This document shows positions 36,846 through 45,232 of a stretch of 64,000 nt of DNA, one piece after another; positions within the stretch are counted from its first letter, which is position 1; each line of letters begins with the position of its first letter. The notes beneath the pieces are model-generated. The model did no database searches. It worked only from the letters and a program-made list of their open reading frames with translations, and was not told the origin of the DNA. Where the stretch lies: positions 10,118-74,117 of the forward strand of contig CAZFXN010000006.1 in NCBI GenBank assembly GCA_964523015.1, given 5' to 3'. Source of the DNA: JAWXBT01 sp964523015 (GTDB lineage Bacteria > Bdellovibrionota_C > UBA2361 > J135). Made by a program: the position numbers and the translations under genes.

Positions 36846-38121
36846 GCGGAACCTCAATCCATTCTCTTTCATATTTTTTAAAGGATTGCTCGTATTCGTT
36901 TAACTCTTTTGTGCTAGCAGCAACAGCTGTTGAATGCTTTCCGGCAATATTGTGTCGCTCGAAAGGATCTTTCTCTAAGTCAAAATAAAAGTCTTTTTTA
37001 GCTTTTGATGAGAGGATTAATTTTTTCCTAGTTTTAATACTAGATTTCATCTCTACAATACTGCCTGCTTTCTGCGTTTTCCAAAGGTGTGAATAAATTA
37101 ACCTATCTTGGGGACTCGTATTACTAACCTTTAAAAGTGGAAGTAAGCTATGTCCAGTGACTTCATGCTTTAATTTAAGACCTGCTAACTCAACCAAAGT
37201 TGGAAGGGCATCGATACTTCCAACATAATCCTCTCTTAAGCCGGATTTAAGTTGTCCATCTGGATAATAAACTATAAATGGTACATTAGTAACTTCATTA
37301 TAAAGTGTTTTTCCGTGTCCACCTGCTCCATGCTCTCCAAACTCTTCGCCATGATCCGAGGTAATTAAAATTATAGTATTTTTATCCCAACCGAGAGCCT
37401 GGTAGATCTCTTTCACTTTTTCGTCAGTAAAACTTACTTCACTCTGATAAGCATATTTTAATCTCTCCATTCCATGCTTGTCTCCTCCCTTAAACCATTT
37501 TTCATGCTCTATATACGGGTGGTGTGGATCCATATACTGAATATAGAGGAAATATCGCTCAGACTTTTTTATCCCAGAAGCCCAATCTAAGATCGTCTTA
37601 TTTATGTTATCACCACCTACATTTTGAAACGTGGCAAACTTATCAAACCCTTGAGCAAAACCGGAATCCTCCCTAATGTTGCCGTTATCAACGGCAGCAA
37701 AGGTTGCAAAACCGTTCTCCTTCATTATCTCTGCAATTGTGGTAACTTCTTTAGGGATTGCATTTAACTTTGTTGAAGGGTCTCGGCCATGAAGCTTTCT
37801 AGTTGAGCGACGGCCCATAAGAATGCCATGCTCTAAAGGATAGAGCCCTGTTAAGATAGAAGCAGTTGCTGGGGCTGTCCAAGAGGATGTTGAAAAGGCA
37901 TTTTTAAAAACAACGCCCTGCTTGCCTAGCTCAGTCATAAATGGAGCTAAATCACTATGCTCCCCATAGACAGGCAACATATCAGAACGAAGTGTATCAA
38001 TTACTAAAAGGATAACATTAGGTTTAGAATCTTTCTTAGTGCATCCTGAAAGAGAGAATCCAACACAAAATAGTACAAGGGAGAATAATAGGATCTTTCC
38101 TACTTTTATTTTGCTTAACAC
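36820..38121 (-). CDS. Sulfatase-fold lipoprotein (alkaline phosphatase superfamily)
   Basis: 433 residues. Lipoprotein signal with lipobox LSGC (C27), so it is anchored in the envelope. Metal-site motifs are present: VILLVIDTLRSD near the start and ITSDHGEEFGEHG later. The position that carries formylglycine Cys/Ser in true sulfatases (C-x-P-x-R) appears to be Thr in SSWTAPATASILTG, more like phosphotransferases and phosphonate/phospholipid hydrolases of this superfamily. It lies downstream of the ECF sigma gene on the same strand, 115 bases away. Confidence 0.85.
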   Translation of the reverse strand: MLSKIKVGKILLFSLVLFCVGFSLSGCTKKDSKPNVILLVIDTLRSDMLPVYGEHSDLAPFMTELGKQGVVFKNAFSTSSWTAPATASILTGLYPLEHGILMGRRSTRKLHGRDPSTKLNAIPKEVTTIAEIMKENGFATFAAVDNGNIREDSGFAQGFDKFATFQNVGGDNINKTILDWASGIKKSERYFLYIQYMDPHHPYIEHEKWFKGGDKHGMERLKYAYQSEVSFTDEKVKEIYQALGWDKNTIILITSDHGEEFGEHGAGGHGKTLYNEVTNVPFIVYYPDGQLKSGLREDYVGSIDALPTLVELAGLKLKHEVTGHSLLPLLKVSNTSPQDRLIYSHLWKTQKAGSIVEMKSSIKTRKKLILSSKAKKDFYFDLEKDPFERHNIAGKHSTAVAASTKELNEYEQSFKKYEREWIEVPLNEEDFEE

Positions 38122-38236
38122 TAGCCTGCCCTTAAAAATATAATTGAGGAAGGCAGTCTATCAAGTGCCCGTTTCAGGCACAATATGGTGAGATCCTTTT
38201 AATCCGAGAGCTATTTAAGTATTACCTAAGAACCAA

Positions 38237-38872
38237 TTATCCATGGTCCTGTACATCATCACCATCATGGGTAGTGCGAACATGATTAAAGTAAGCTTTT
38301 AACCGTCTCTTTAATATAGAGCGGGCACGATGAAGGCGGGATTTAACAGCTGGCATAGTTAACCCTAAGATCTTACTGACCTCAACATTAGTAAATCCAT
38401 CAATATCACGAAGGATAAAAACTCCTCGATATTCATCAGGAAGATTCTTTACATTTTTCTCTAAGATAGTTTTGATCTGATTTCGGTAAGTAACATCAAT
38501 CGCATTTTCAGTAGTACTCTCGTCACTGGCCCAAGCATCTTTGATCGCTGGATTAACATCTTCAATAAAAATGGTTCTAGAGCGACGCTTCTTTCTTAGC
38601 TTCATGAAGCAGGTGTTAACCGTAACTCTATAGATCCAACTTGAGAAAGCGGATTTACCTTCAAACCTATCTACCTTTCTAAAAACGGTAGTAAAAACAT
38701 CCTGCAATACCTCTTCAGCATCTTCTCGATTTTTTGTAAATCGCAAGGCTAGATTAAATACCTTGTGGCTATACCGAGTTAAAAGTTCTTCAAAGCTAAG
38801 TTCATTGCCAGTTAAAAACTGCTCAACTAACTCCACATCCGTCTTTTCACGAGTCTTTGCGCCCTGCTCCAT
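38237..38872 (-). CDS. rpoE: ECF sigma factor (RpoE-like)
   Basis: 211 residues from the preferred start. Region 2 reads LTRYSHKVFNLALRFTKNREDAEEVLQDVFTTVFR-like, followed by SAFSSWIYRVTVNT. Region 4 contains LPDEYRGVFILRDIDGFTN and a helix-turn-helix at EVSKILGLTMPAVKSRLHRA. I choose the Met at 38872 over an upstream one at 38923, because AGGAGG lies 7 bases before it. It lies downstream of the HtrA protease, an envelope-stress pairing seen in many Gram-negatives. No anti-sigma gene is adjacent. Confidence 0.9.
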   Translation of the reverse strand: MEQGAKTREKTDVELVEQFLTGNELSFEELLTRYSHKVFNLALRFTKNREDAEEVLQDVFTTVFRKVDRFEGKSAFSSWIYRVTVNTCFMKLRKKRRSRTIFIEDVNPAIKDAWASDESTTENAIDVTYRNQIKTILEKNVKNLPDEYRGVFILRDIDGFTNVEVSKILGLTMPAVKSRLHRARSILKRRLKAYFNHVRTTHDGDDVQDHG

Positions 38873-39038
38873 ACTACAACCTCCTACAAAACTTCTGCCA
38901 AGAAGTAGGTCAATTCGCTGCATCTAGTTGTGACTTCGAAGCATCAAACCCAATAGCCTACATAGCTCTTCTATAGCTAAAACCTTGCCAAGACCTTTGG
39001 GCGAAAGGATTCAAGAAAATATCTAATTGTGTCGGTTC

Positions 39039-39068
39039 TTTGACGCCTATTGAGGGCTAAGCGTCAAA
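39039..39068 (-). terminator. Hairpin spanning the htrA stop codon
   Basis: TTTGACGC (39039-39046) pairs with GCGTCAAA (39061-39068). The loop contains the TAG stop codon of the protease gene. No U-tract follows on the minus strand. Confidence 0.4.
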
Positions 39069-40537
39069 TATAACGTTGTCGACTGATCAGACGATCGGGT
39101 GTCTATTCTTCGAACAAGTACCATAAATGGCTCTTTTGCACTTATGCTCTTAATCTTCTCATTAAAATCAACCGTATTGGCTATGCTTTGTAAGCCAGCA
39201 CCCCTTAACTGGATCCCCTCAAGGATATCTCCCCTTAAAAACCCTGCCTTCTCAGCTAATGAGCCGGGTTTAACAGCATTAACTAGTACGTCCCCTGCTC
39301 CTTCAGGAATCTTAAGTACTGCCGCTAAATCCTCGGTTAGATCTTTTAATATTAGACCAAGATTATCGAATTTTTCTTCAACATCTACCGGTAATTTGCC
39401 TGGATCACCTTTGTCCTCAAGTTGCTCAATCGTAGCATTACTAGTTACAGTTTTACGCTCTCTAATTAATTCAAGTTTAACGGATTGGCCAACTTTTGTA
39501 TTTGCAACAAGTAACGGCAAATCATCATTTTCTTTAACTGGTTTTCCATTGTATGAAACAATAACATCACCAACCTTGAAATCTGATTTAGATGCTGGGC
39601 TCCCTGGTAGAACATGTGAAACAAGCGCACCATAAGGAGTTTTAAGATCCAACACCTTAGCGACATCGGGAGTGACAGGTTGAATAATGACTCCCAACCA
39701 TCCTCGGGTTACTTTACCGACATCTTTTAATTGTCTAATAACACCTTTAGCTAGATTAATTGGAACAGCAAAACCAATTCCAATATTAAAACCAGTACCA
39801 CCAAACTGACTTTTTCCAGGACTAAATATGGCAGTATTGATACCAACAACCTGCCCTTTGGTATTAAAAAGTGGGCCTCCTGAGCTGCCTGGGTTAATTG
39901 AAGCATCTGTCTGAATAAAATGATCATATGGTCCACCACGCGGCACACGGCGAGATTTCGCTGAAACGATACCGGCCGTTACAGTTTGGCCAAGTTGAAA
40001 CTGATTACCAATAGCTAAGACCCAATCTCCAACATCTATCGATTCGCTATCTCCTAAGTAGACTGGCTGTAGCTCACGTCCAGCATCGATCTGAATTAAT
40101 GCAAGATCAGTTTTTGAATCTACGCCGACAACCTTAGCTGTATATTCCTGTTTATCATCTAAAAGTCGAATTACGATCTTGCCGGCCTTTTCAATAACAT
40201 GATTATTAGTAACGATAAGACCATCTTTGTTTATAATAAAACCGGAACCAAGAGATGAAACATCTCCGCCACCCTTAAATTTAAATGGTAATCCAGGAAT
40301 TAATTCCTCTCCTTCAGCATTCTCCTCTGCCTTTGATTCAACAGAGATATTTACAACTGAATTACCTAACTCATTAGCAAGCACAGCAAAGCTTGGTACT
40401 GGAGCAAATTCTTTCTTAAGACCTGGTTGGCCCTCTTGAAAAACACCTTCTTCAGCAATTGCAATTGGGCACAGTGACAATGTTCCGATAATAAGACTGT
40501 ATCGGAGTGTTGTTTTAAGTAATCTGAAATTATTCAT
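39047..40537 (-). CDS. degP: Periplasmic serine protease HtrA/DegP (Do family)
   Basis: A 496-residue envelope protease/chaperone. A signal peptide occupies residues 1-29, with cleavage after an AIA motif. The trypsin-like triad is H113 (NNHV), D144 (SKTDLALI) and S219 (NPGSSGGPLF). Two PDZ domains follow at ~275-370 and ~395-490. Length is typical of DegP. It begins 7 bases after the DUF1844 gene, in one operon, with the ECF sigma gene downstream, consistent with a stress response to misfolded outer-membrane proteins. Confidence 0.95.
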   Translation of the reverse strand: MNNFRLLKTTLRYSLIIGTLSLCPIAIAEEGVFQEGQPGLKKEFAPVPSFAVLANELGNSVVNISVESKAEENAEGEELIPGLPFKFKGGGDVSSLGSGFIINKDGLIVTNNHVIEKAGKIVIRLLDDKQEYTAKVVGVDSKTDLALIQIDAGRELQPVYLGDSESIDVGDWVLAIGNQFQLGQTVTAGIVSAKSRRVPRGGPYDHFIQTDASINPGSSGGPLFNTKGQVVGINTAIFSPGKSQFGGTGFNIGIGFAVPINLAKGVIRQLKDVGKVTRGWLGVIIQPVTPDVAKVLDLKTPYGALVSHVLPGSPASKSDFKVGDVIVSYNGKPVKENDDLPLLVANTKVGQSVKLELIRERKTVTSNATIEQLEDKGDPGKLPVDVEEKFDNLGLILKDLTEDLAAVLKIPEGAGDVLVNAVKPGSLAEKAGFLRGDILEGIQLRGAGLQSIANTVDFNEKIKSISAKEPFMVLVRRIDTRSSDQSTTLYLTLSPQ

Positions 40538-40544
40538 AAAGTGA

Positions 40545-40994
40545 TCAACCTTTCTTACCTGCCGAAACTTTAACGAAGGTAATCCTTAAATTGTGAAGAA
40601 TATCCTGTATTAGAGTTGATTCTCTCTGATCAAGATTCCCTTTTGTTTTAGACTCTAACATAGTCAAAATATCGATAGTTTGCTTGGCTGCCAATATATC
40701 CTTTGGAATAGAGACCCCAGCTGGTGGAGCAATCTCTCCAAGTTGCATAAGTGCCTGTGTAGCAAAGGACATAGCAAAACTACTGAAATCTATCGCTGGT
40801 AGATCTGAGGAACTATCATTTATATTGGCATCGGTCATTTTAGATGAATCCTTTGATCTCTCTGAGTCCTCACCTGTTGACCTCTCCTTACCTTCAGAAT
40901 CAAAACGTCGTCGATCAACAATCTTTAATTCCTCTTTCTCTAGTTCCTTTTTCTCTAGTTCCTTTTTCTCCAATTCCTCTTTCTCACTGTCCAT
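40545..40994 (-). CDS. DUF1844 protein with repetitive Glu/Lys N-terminus
   Basis: 149 residues. Residues ~68-145 match DUF1844: IDFSSFAMSFATQALMQLGE, AAKQTIDILTMLESKTKGNL and a final leucine-rich helix. DUF1844 proteins are common in deltaproteobacterial genomes and have no known role. The N-terminal ~25 residues are a pentapeptide repeat (variants of EKKEL) encoded by a 15-bp tandem repeat, a likely replication-slippage product. It is placed directly ahead of degP. Confidence 0.75.
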   Translation of the reverse strand: MDSEKEELEKKELEKKELEKEELKIVDRRRFDSEGKERSTGEDSERSKDSSKMTDANINDSSSDLPAIDFSSFAMSFATQALMQLGEIAPPAGVSIPKDILAAKQTIDILTMLESKTKGNLDQRESTLIQDILHNLRITFVKVSAGKKG

Positions 40995-41126
40995 GATAGT
41001 TTCTTATAACTTGTTAAAAAGACATGTCTAACATATCGATTATCTTAGTTTCCTTACCTAAAGATAGTCAATACATTTGTTTAGAGTTCTTTTTATTGAT
41101 TTTCATAAGATTTAGTTAGAACAAAG

Positions 41127-41909
41127 ATGATTTTAAAGATCCTTGGCTGTGGCACATCAACAGGGGTACCAATACCAGGGTGCAACTGTCGAGTCTGCAC
41201 TTCAGGTAACCCTAAAAATTCACGAACTAGAACTTCCGCCATCCTGATGCTTGATGACGGAAGAGGAATACTAATTGATGCCTCAACAGATCTTAGGCAT
41301 CAAGCTCTGCGCTGGAATATAAAAAGAGTAGATGCTGTTCTTTATACTCATAGCCACGCCGATCATATTTTAGGCACAGACGATCTAAGATGCTTTAATT
41401 TTGTGCATAAAAATATTATCCAATGTTACGGATCAAAAGAAACATTAAATAGAGTCAAAGAATTCTTCAGTTATATATTTGATCCAAATCCTAATTATAA
41501 AGGTGGCATGTTAGCCCAACTTTCATTAAATGAGATTGATGAAGTAACACCTTTTACAGTATGCAATATTGAAGTAAGGCCTTTTAAACTTGAGCATGGT
41601 GACATCTCAGTTACTGGCTATAGATTTGGGGACGTTGCCTACGCAACTGATTGCAAAGTTATACCTCACTCATCAAAAGAAACCTTAAAAGGGCTACGCT
41701 ACTTAGTGTTAGACGGACTTAGGTTTAAACCTCATTCTACACATATGACCATTGATGAATCAGTCAGCCTTGCTTTAGAGCTAGGGATTGAAAAAACATA
41801 TTTAACACATATGACTCATGACCTTGATTATGATGATCTTAAAGACAAGCTACCAGCTGGGATAGAGCCAGCATTTGATGGGCTAGAGATTCCTGTTGCC
41901 CCTTATTAA
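41127..41909 (+). CDS. PhnP-like metallo-beta-lactamase-fold hydrolase
   Basis: 260 residues. The dinuclear metal motif is H75-S-H77-A-D79-H80 in THSHADH. An additional N-terminal cysteine set, C19, C21 and C24 (GCNCRVC), matches the extra zinc site of PhnP-type phosphodiesterases. YATDCKV, LVLDGLRF and LTHMTHDLDY supply later ligands. PhnP cleaves cyclic ribose phosphodiesters in the C-P lyase path, but no other phn genes are here, so the substrate is unknown. Confidence 0.82.
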   Translation: MILKILGCGTSTGVPIPGCNCRVCTSGNPKNSRTRTSAILMLDDGRGILIDASTDLRHQALRWNIKRVDAVLYTHSHADHILGTDDLRCFNFVHKNIIQCYGSKETLNRVKEFFSYIFDPNPNYKGGMLAQLSLNEIDEVTPFTVCNIEVRPFKLEHGDISVTGYRFGDVAYATDCKVIPHSSKETLKGLRYLVLDGLRFKPHSTHMTIDESVSLALELGIEKTYLTHMTHDLDYDDLKDKLPAGIEPAFDGLEIPVAPY

Positions 41910-42007
41910 TACCAATTTCTGACCAGCTAGTATTTGTATAAAAAAATCTGATACTTTTAATAATCGTAGCTTGCATGGTTTCCTAAGGACTGCAAATCTT
42001 CGGTCCT

Positions 42008-43216
42008 ATGGAACTACCTATACAGATAGAATTTATTATATTCGGATTGACTCTATTAGGAGTTGCTGCATTTCATCATAAAACGATGCAAGTTGCAGTT
42101 ACAGGTCTAACAACACTTACTCTTTATAAATTCCTTTTTACTGATTTTAGTTTACTACATCATTTAGGTCATGAGTGGCAGATTCTAGTTAATCTTTTAG
42201 GATTACTTCTCGGTTTTACAATTCTGGCAGATTACTTTGAGAAGTCAGAGATCCCTGCTCTTTTGCCACATCTACTCCCAGACGATTGGAAAGGTGGATT
42301 TGTATTACTGCTAATAGTAACGATTCTCTCTAGTTTTCTAGATAACATTGCAGCAGCGATGATTGGTGGAGCAGTTGCTGGAGTAGTCTTTCAACATAAG
42401 ATCCATATCGGATATCTAGCAGCAATCGTAGCAGCAAGTAATGCTGGTGGTGCAGGTAGCGTATTAGGCGATACAACGACGACTATGATGTGGATAGATG
42501 GAGTATCCGCATTTGATGTTACTCATGCTTTCGTAGGGTCTATTGTAGCTTTTTGCATATTTGGGACAATCGCCTCACGACAACAACACGCTTTTCAGCC
42601 AATTTTAAGGGATGATATTAAAGGAGCATTTCTCCACTGGAGATATATCTTCGCAGTTTTTCTGATCCTTACTGGTGCCATTATTACAAATGTAACCCTT
42701 GAGTTTCCGGCTCTTGGGATCTGGGCTGCTATTATTTTGTGCATATCTTTCTGTAAAACTGATTGGAGTATTTTACCACCAGCCTTTAAAGGAAGCGTAT
42801 TTTTACTCTCATTAGTACTTAGTGCTTCGATGATGCCGGTAGAGTCTCTGCCAACTCCTACCTGGATGACAACTCTGGGACTAGGATTTCTATCTGCAAT
42901 ATTTGATAATATTCCCCTTACAAAGCTAGCCCTAGAGCAAGGTGGATACGATTGGGGGTTTTTAGCCTTTGCTGTTGGATATGGAGGTTCTATGATCTGG
43001 TTTGGATCTTCAGCTGGAGTCGCAATTTCAAATCTTTATCCTGATGCAAGATCTGTCACAGCTTGGATTAAAGGGGGATGGCATATCATCATTGGCTATG
43101 TTGTCGGATTTTTTGCGATGCTATGGTTAGTCGGCTGGCATCCGCATCCCTCACATAAAGAGAGCACAGTATTAACTCCGATTAATGAAATCCATTCTGA
43201 AATAGATCCTCACTGA
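42008..43216 (+). CDS. Ion transporter of the NhaD/ArsB (IT) superfamily
   Basis: 402 residues, about ten hydrophobic segments throughout. Key conserved-looking stretches are TILSSFLDNIAAAMIGGAVAG, AASNAGGAGSVLGDTTTTMMW and GFLSAIFDNIPLTKLALE. The two SSFLDN/FDNIP repeats are the inverted-repeat signature of citrate/NhaD/ArsB-type carriers. It probably moves Na+ against H+, or an anion. It stands alone between the hydrolase gene and ispD. Confidence 0.8.
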   Translation: MELPIQIEFIIFGLTLLGVAAFHHKTMQVAVTGLTTLTLYKFLFTDFSLLHHLGHEWQILVNLLGLLLGFTILADYFEKSEIPALLPHLLPDDWKGGFVLLLIVTILSSFLDNIAAAMIGGAVAGVVFQHKIHIGYLAAIVAASNAGGAGSVLGDTTTTMMWIDGVSAFDVTHAFVGSIVAFCIFGTIASRQQHAFQPILRDDIKGAFLHWRYIFAVFLILTGAIITNVTLEFPALGIWAAIILCISFCKTDWSILPPAFKGSVFLLSLVLSASMMPVESLPTPTWMTTLGLGFLSAIFDNIPLTKLALEQGGYDWGFLAFAVGYGGSMIWFGSSAGVAISNLYPDARSVTAWIKGGWHIIIGYVVGFFAMLWLVGWHPHPSHKESTVLTPINEIHSEIDPH

Positions 43217-43243
43217 TCAGGCAATTTTAACTAGATTTTTTTC

Positions 43244-43960
43244 TTAATATTTTTTTCTTAATAATTGCTGAGCAATCTCTAGGTCAAGAGGTGTTGTGAT
43301 CTTTATATTTTCTCTCTCCCCTTTTACTATTCTGACCTTATGATGCAACTCAACTAATGAAGCGTCATCTGTGGATCCTGTAGTATTTTTTTTGTGAGCT
43401 TCAAGCAAGATTGCTGCTTTAAAGACTTGTGGTGTTTGAATAGCCCAGAGTTTGTCACGATCCAAAGATTGGATCACGAAATGTTGATCATCAACCACTT
43501 TAACACTATCAACCATCGGAACAGCGACACTGACAGCTCCATGGTGTTTAGCCGCCTCAATAGCTCGAAGAATAACTTCTTTAGTTATAAGGCACCTGGC
43601 AGCATCGTGAACTAGAATTAAATCATCAGGACCAACTCTAGATTCAATAAAGTTAAGTCCTTTTTTTACAGACTCTTGTCGGGTGGCACCGCCCTCGACA
43701 ATTACTATGTTTGGATAAAGTGTCTTAAGAAACTCGAACTCTGCTAGATACTCTTTTGGAGCCATGACTACAATTTGGTTAATTGCACCGGACTCAGAGA
43801 ACTCTTTAACTGTCCATTCAATAATTTTTTTACCACAGATTTCAAGCAATGGCTTAGGAATCCCGGCATTCATACGTGATCCAGAACCCGCTGCTGGAAT
43901 AATTGCGGTAACAGTTGTTACTGGCTGGGTAGTCGATGGTGCAGTCGATGACATAGTCAA
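43244..43960 (-). CDS. ispD: 2-C-methyl-D-erythritol 4-phosphate cytidylyltransferase
   Basis: A 238-residue nucleotidyltransferase of the MEP isoprenoid pathway. The CTP loop is IIPAAGSGSRMNAGIPKPLLE, and VHDAARCLIT and the later STDDASLVE are characteristic. The first ~13 residues (Ser/Thr/Val repeats) precede the conserved start and come from a short tandem repeat, so the true start could be slightly inside. It lies 28 bases past the carD end. Confidence 0.92.
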   Translation of the reverse strand: MTMSSTAPSTTQPVTTVTAIIPAAGSGSRMNAGIPKPLLEICGKKIIEWTVKEFSESGAINQIVVMAPKEYLAEFEFLKTLYPNIVIVEGGATRQESVKKGLNFIESRVGPDDLILVHDAARCLITKEVILRAIEAAKHHGAVSVAVPMVDSVKVVDDQHFVIQSLDRDKLWAIQTPQVFKAAILLEAHKKNTTGSTDDASLVELHHKVRIVKGERENIKITTPLDLEIAQQLLRKKY

Positions 43961-43984
43961 TGACTCATTTTAATGACATCGTCT

Positions 43985-44010
43985 AATGACATAGCCAAAT
44001 GACATAGCCA
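43985..44010. repeat. 13-bp tandem repeat between ispD and carD
   Basis: AATGACATAGCCA is repeated exactly twice (43985-43997, 43998-44010) and a third copy starts before diverging. Degenerate versions extend back into the ispD N-terminus (43925-43984). Confidence 0.8.
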
Positions 44011-44024
44011 AATGACTCAACTGC

Positions 44025-44531
44025 CTAAGCAGCGATAATGTCAGATAACTCACCACGAATCTTTTCCTGTGTACGTGCCTTGGCGATCGCTATCTCTGAT
44101 ACTAAAAGCTCTCGCACAGTATCAAACATTTTTTTCTCGCCGAAAGAGAGTTCTTTTCCGCGACCAAGAACTGAAAGATCCCGAAGAACTTCAGCCATTT
44201 CATAAACAGAGCCTGTTTTAATCTTTTGGGTATATTCACGATATCTACGGTTCCAAGTTTGGGTGACAACTTTGATATTTCTCTGCCCAAGAATTTTATA
44301 AATCTTTGATATTGTAATCTTATCAATAACTTTTCTAAGCCCAACAGTATCAGCTTGTGCTGTTGGCACCATAATCCGCATCCCTGATTCAAGGACATTG
44401 ATCTCATAAAATCTGTGCTCTTCAGCACCGATTGTCTTTACTTTGACTTCAGTTATCTCACCAACACCGTGTGCTGGGTAAACAACTTTATCTCCGGCCT
44501 TGAATTGTACGATCTTTTTTACTGTAGCCAT
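44025..44531 (-). CDS. carD: CarD/CdnL-type transcription regulator
   Basis: 168 residues. The RNA-polymerase-binding domain begins FKAGDKVVYPAHGVGEI, and a helical C-terminal domain follows. CdnL-type proteins stabilise open complexes at rRNA and other primary-sigma promoters. I choose the Met at 44531, because GGAAAGG lies just ahead and the conserved fold starts there; the frame is open to 44651. It lacks the AT-hook tail of Myxococcus CarD, so CdnL is the better comparison. Confidence 0.88.
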   Translation of the reverse strand: MATVKKIVQFKAGDKVVYPAHGVGEITEVKVKTIGAEEHRFYEINVLESGMRIMVPTAQADTVGLRKVIDKITISKIYKILGQRNIKVVTQTWNRRYREYTQKIKTGSVYEMAEVLRDLSVLGRGKELSFGEKKMFDTVRELLVSEIAIAKARTQEKIRGELSDIIAA

Positions 44532-44629
44532 GCACCTTTCCAAAGTAATGACAAATTTTATGATAGATAGATGGATGTAGGAAGAATTCGCCAAACTAGG
44601 ACCCTCCAACGAGATCCGGCGGAAGTGGG

Positions 44630-44658
44630 AGTATACAGTATTTCTGCTCACTGAGCAA
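44630..44658 (-). promoter_or_regulatory. Sigma-70-like promoter for carD with overlapping inverted repeat
   Basis: On the minus strand TTGCTC (44653-44658), then 17 bases, then TATACT (44630-44635). The -10 is close to consensus and the spacing is ideal. TGCTCA-c-TGAGCA (44645-44657) is an inverted repeat overlapping the -35, a possible operator. Confidence 0.5.
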
Positions 44659-44721
44659 ACCAGGGGCAGTTATTAACTTATTGGTAAAATTGACCAAATT
44701 TTGCTCGCTTTACTGGGCTAT

Positions 44722-44995
44722 ATAGCAGTTGTCATAAAGATTGAGACACTAATGTGAGGGGTCATTAATACAGTTTGTTGCAAAAGTTTCTTGAAAAGCC
44801 TACCGGCTTTACATTTTTACTTATGACAACTGCTATTTATCTTAATGTTGAATCTGACGCTACGCTAGCTAGCGTCAGCAATGTTAGGCTCTTATTGCAC
44901 TTCGTGCTAAAGAGCCTCCCCACCCAAGCTTCGCTTGGGGGCCCCTTAAAGGGGCTACTATAGTAATTGTCTCAAACATTTTGACAATTACTATA
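44722..44995. repeat. Cluster of seven stem-loops
   Basis: Perfect pairs in order: 16-bp arms 44722-44737/44821-44836 enclosing AAAGCC/GGCTTT (44795-44810); 9-bp 44854-44862/44870-44878; 8-bp 44886-44893/44910-44917 with inner GCAC/GTGC; 7-bp 44923-44929/44933-44939; 7-bp 44941-44947/44949-44955; and 13-bp 44959-44971/44983-44995. TTGAGACA in the first loop can also pair with TGTCTCAA near 44970. It resembles a composite palindromic repeat element or a structured RNA. Confidence 0.75.
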
Positions 44996-45177
44996 TATTA
45001 GGGAATTGCGTCCATAACAGATTACGATAGACTCTAATATATCGTTCTATCTTAGTTCTTTCTTCGTTCTTTCTTTTCTCAATCAGCGTAGATTTTTTAC
45101 CTCTCATGCATGCTTGGTGGATAGCATTTTTTTAAAGATCCTAGCTCATCTCTAGCACCTCCTTACCTCCAGGCCTG

Positions 45178-45206
45178 CATGGGTGGTCCCATGAAGGTTC
45201 TTTTTT
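45178..45206 (+). terminator. Short hairpin with T6 ahead of the third GC-rich gene
   Basis: CATGGG (45178-45183) pairs with CCCATG (45188-45193); T6 follows at 45201-45206, with seven bases between stem and T-run. It ends only 26 bases before the start codon, so it could act as an attenuator or insulator. Confidence 0.35.
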
Positions 45207-45232
45207 AGGCACACAACCCTCAGGAGGGGTAC

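Larger units (their letters stand above)
44659..45232. other. Intergenic region: stem-loop cluster and leader of the third GC-rich gene
   Basis: No gene I can support. It holds the cluster of stem-loops (44722-44995), an AT/pyrimidine-rich stretch, a small hairpin with T6 (45178-45206) and a CAGGAGGGG Shine-Dalgarno before 45233. The 44775-44963 open frame runs straight through the hairpins and reads as repetitive hydrophobic sequence. Confidence 0.6.

Noticed and set aside
38873..38923. Longer start for the ECF sigma factor
   Set aside because: The upstream Met has no Shine-Dalgarno; AGGAGG is placed for the Met at 38872, and homologous region 2 starts well after it.
44532..44651. 40-residue N-terminal extension of CarD
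   Set aside because: The extension overlaps the predicted promoter and leader; GGAAAGG and the conserved fold support the Met at 44531.
44775..44963. 62-residue plus-strand open frame
   Set aside because: It runs through the stem-loop cluster, has no ribosome binding site, and its sequence is dictated by the palindromes.
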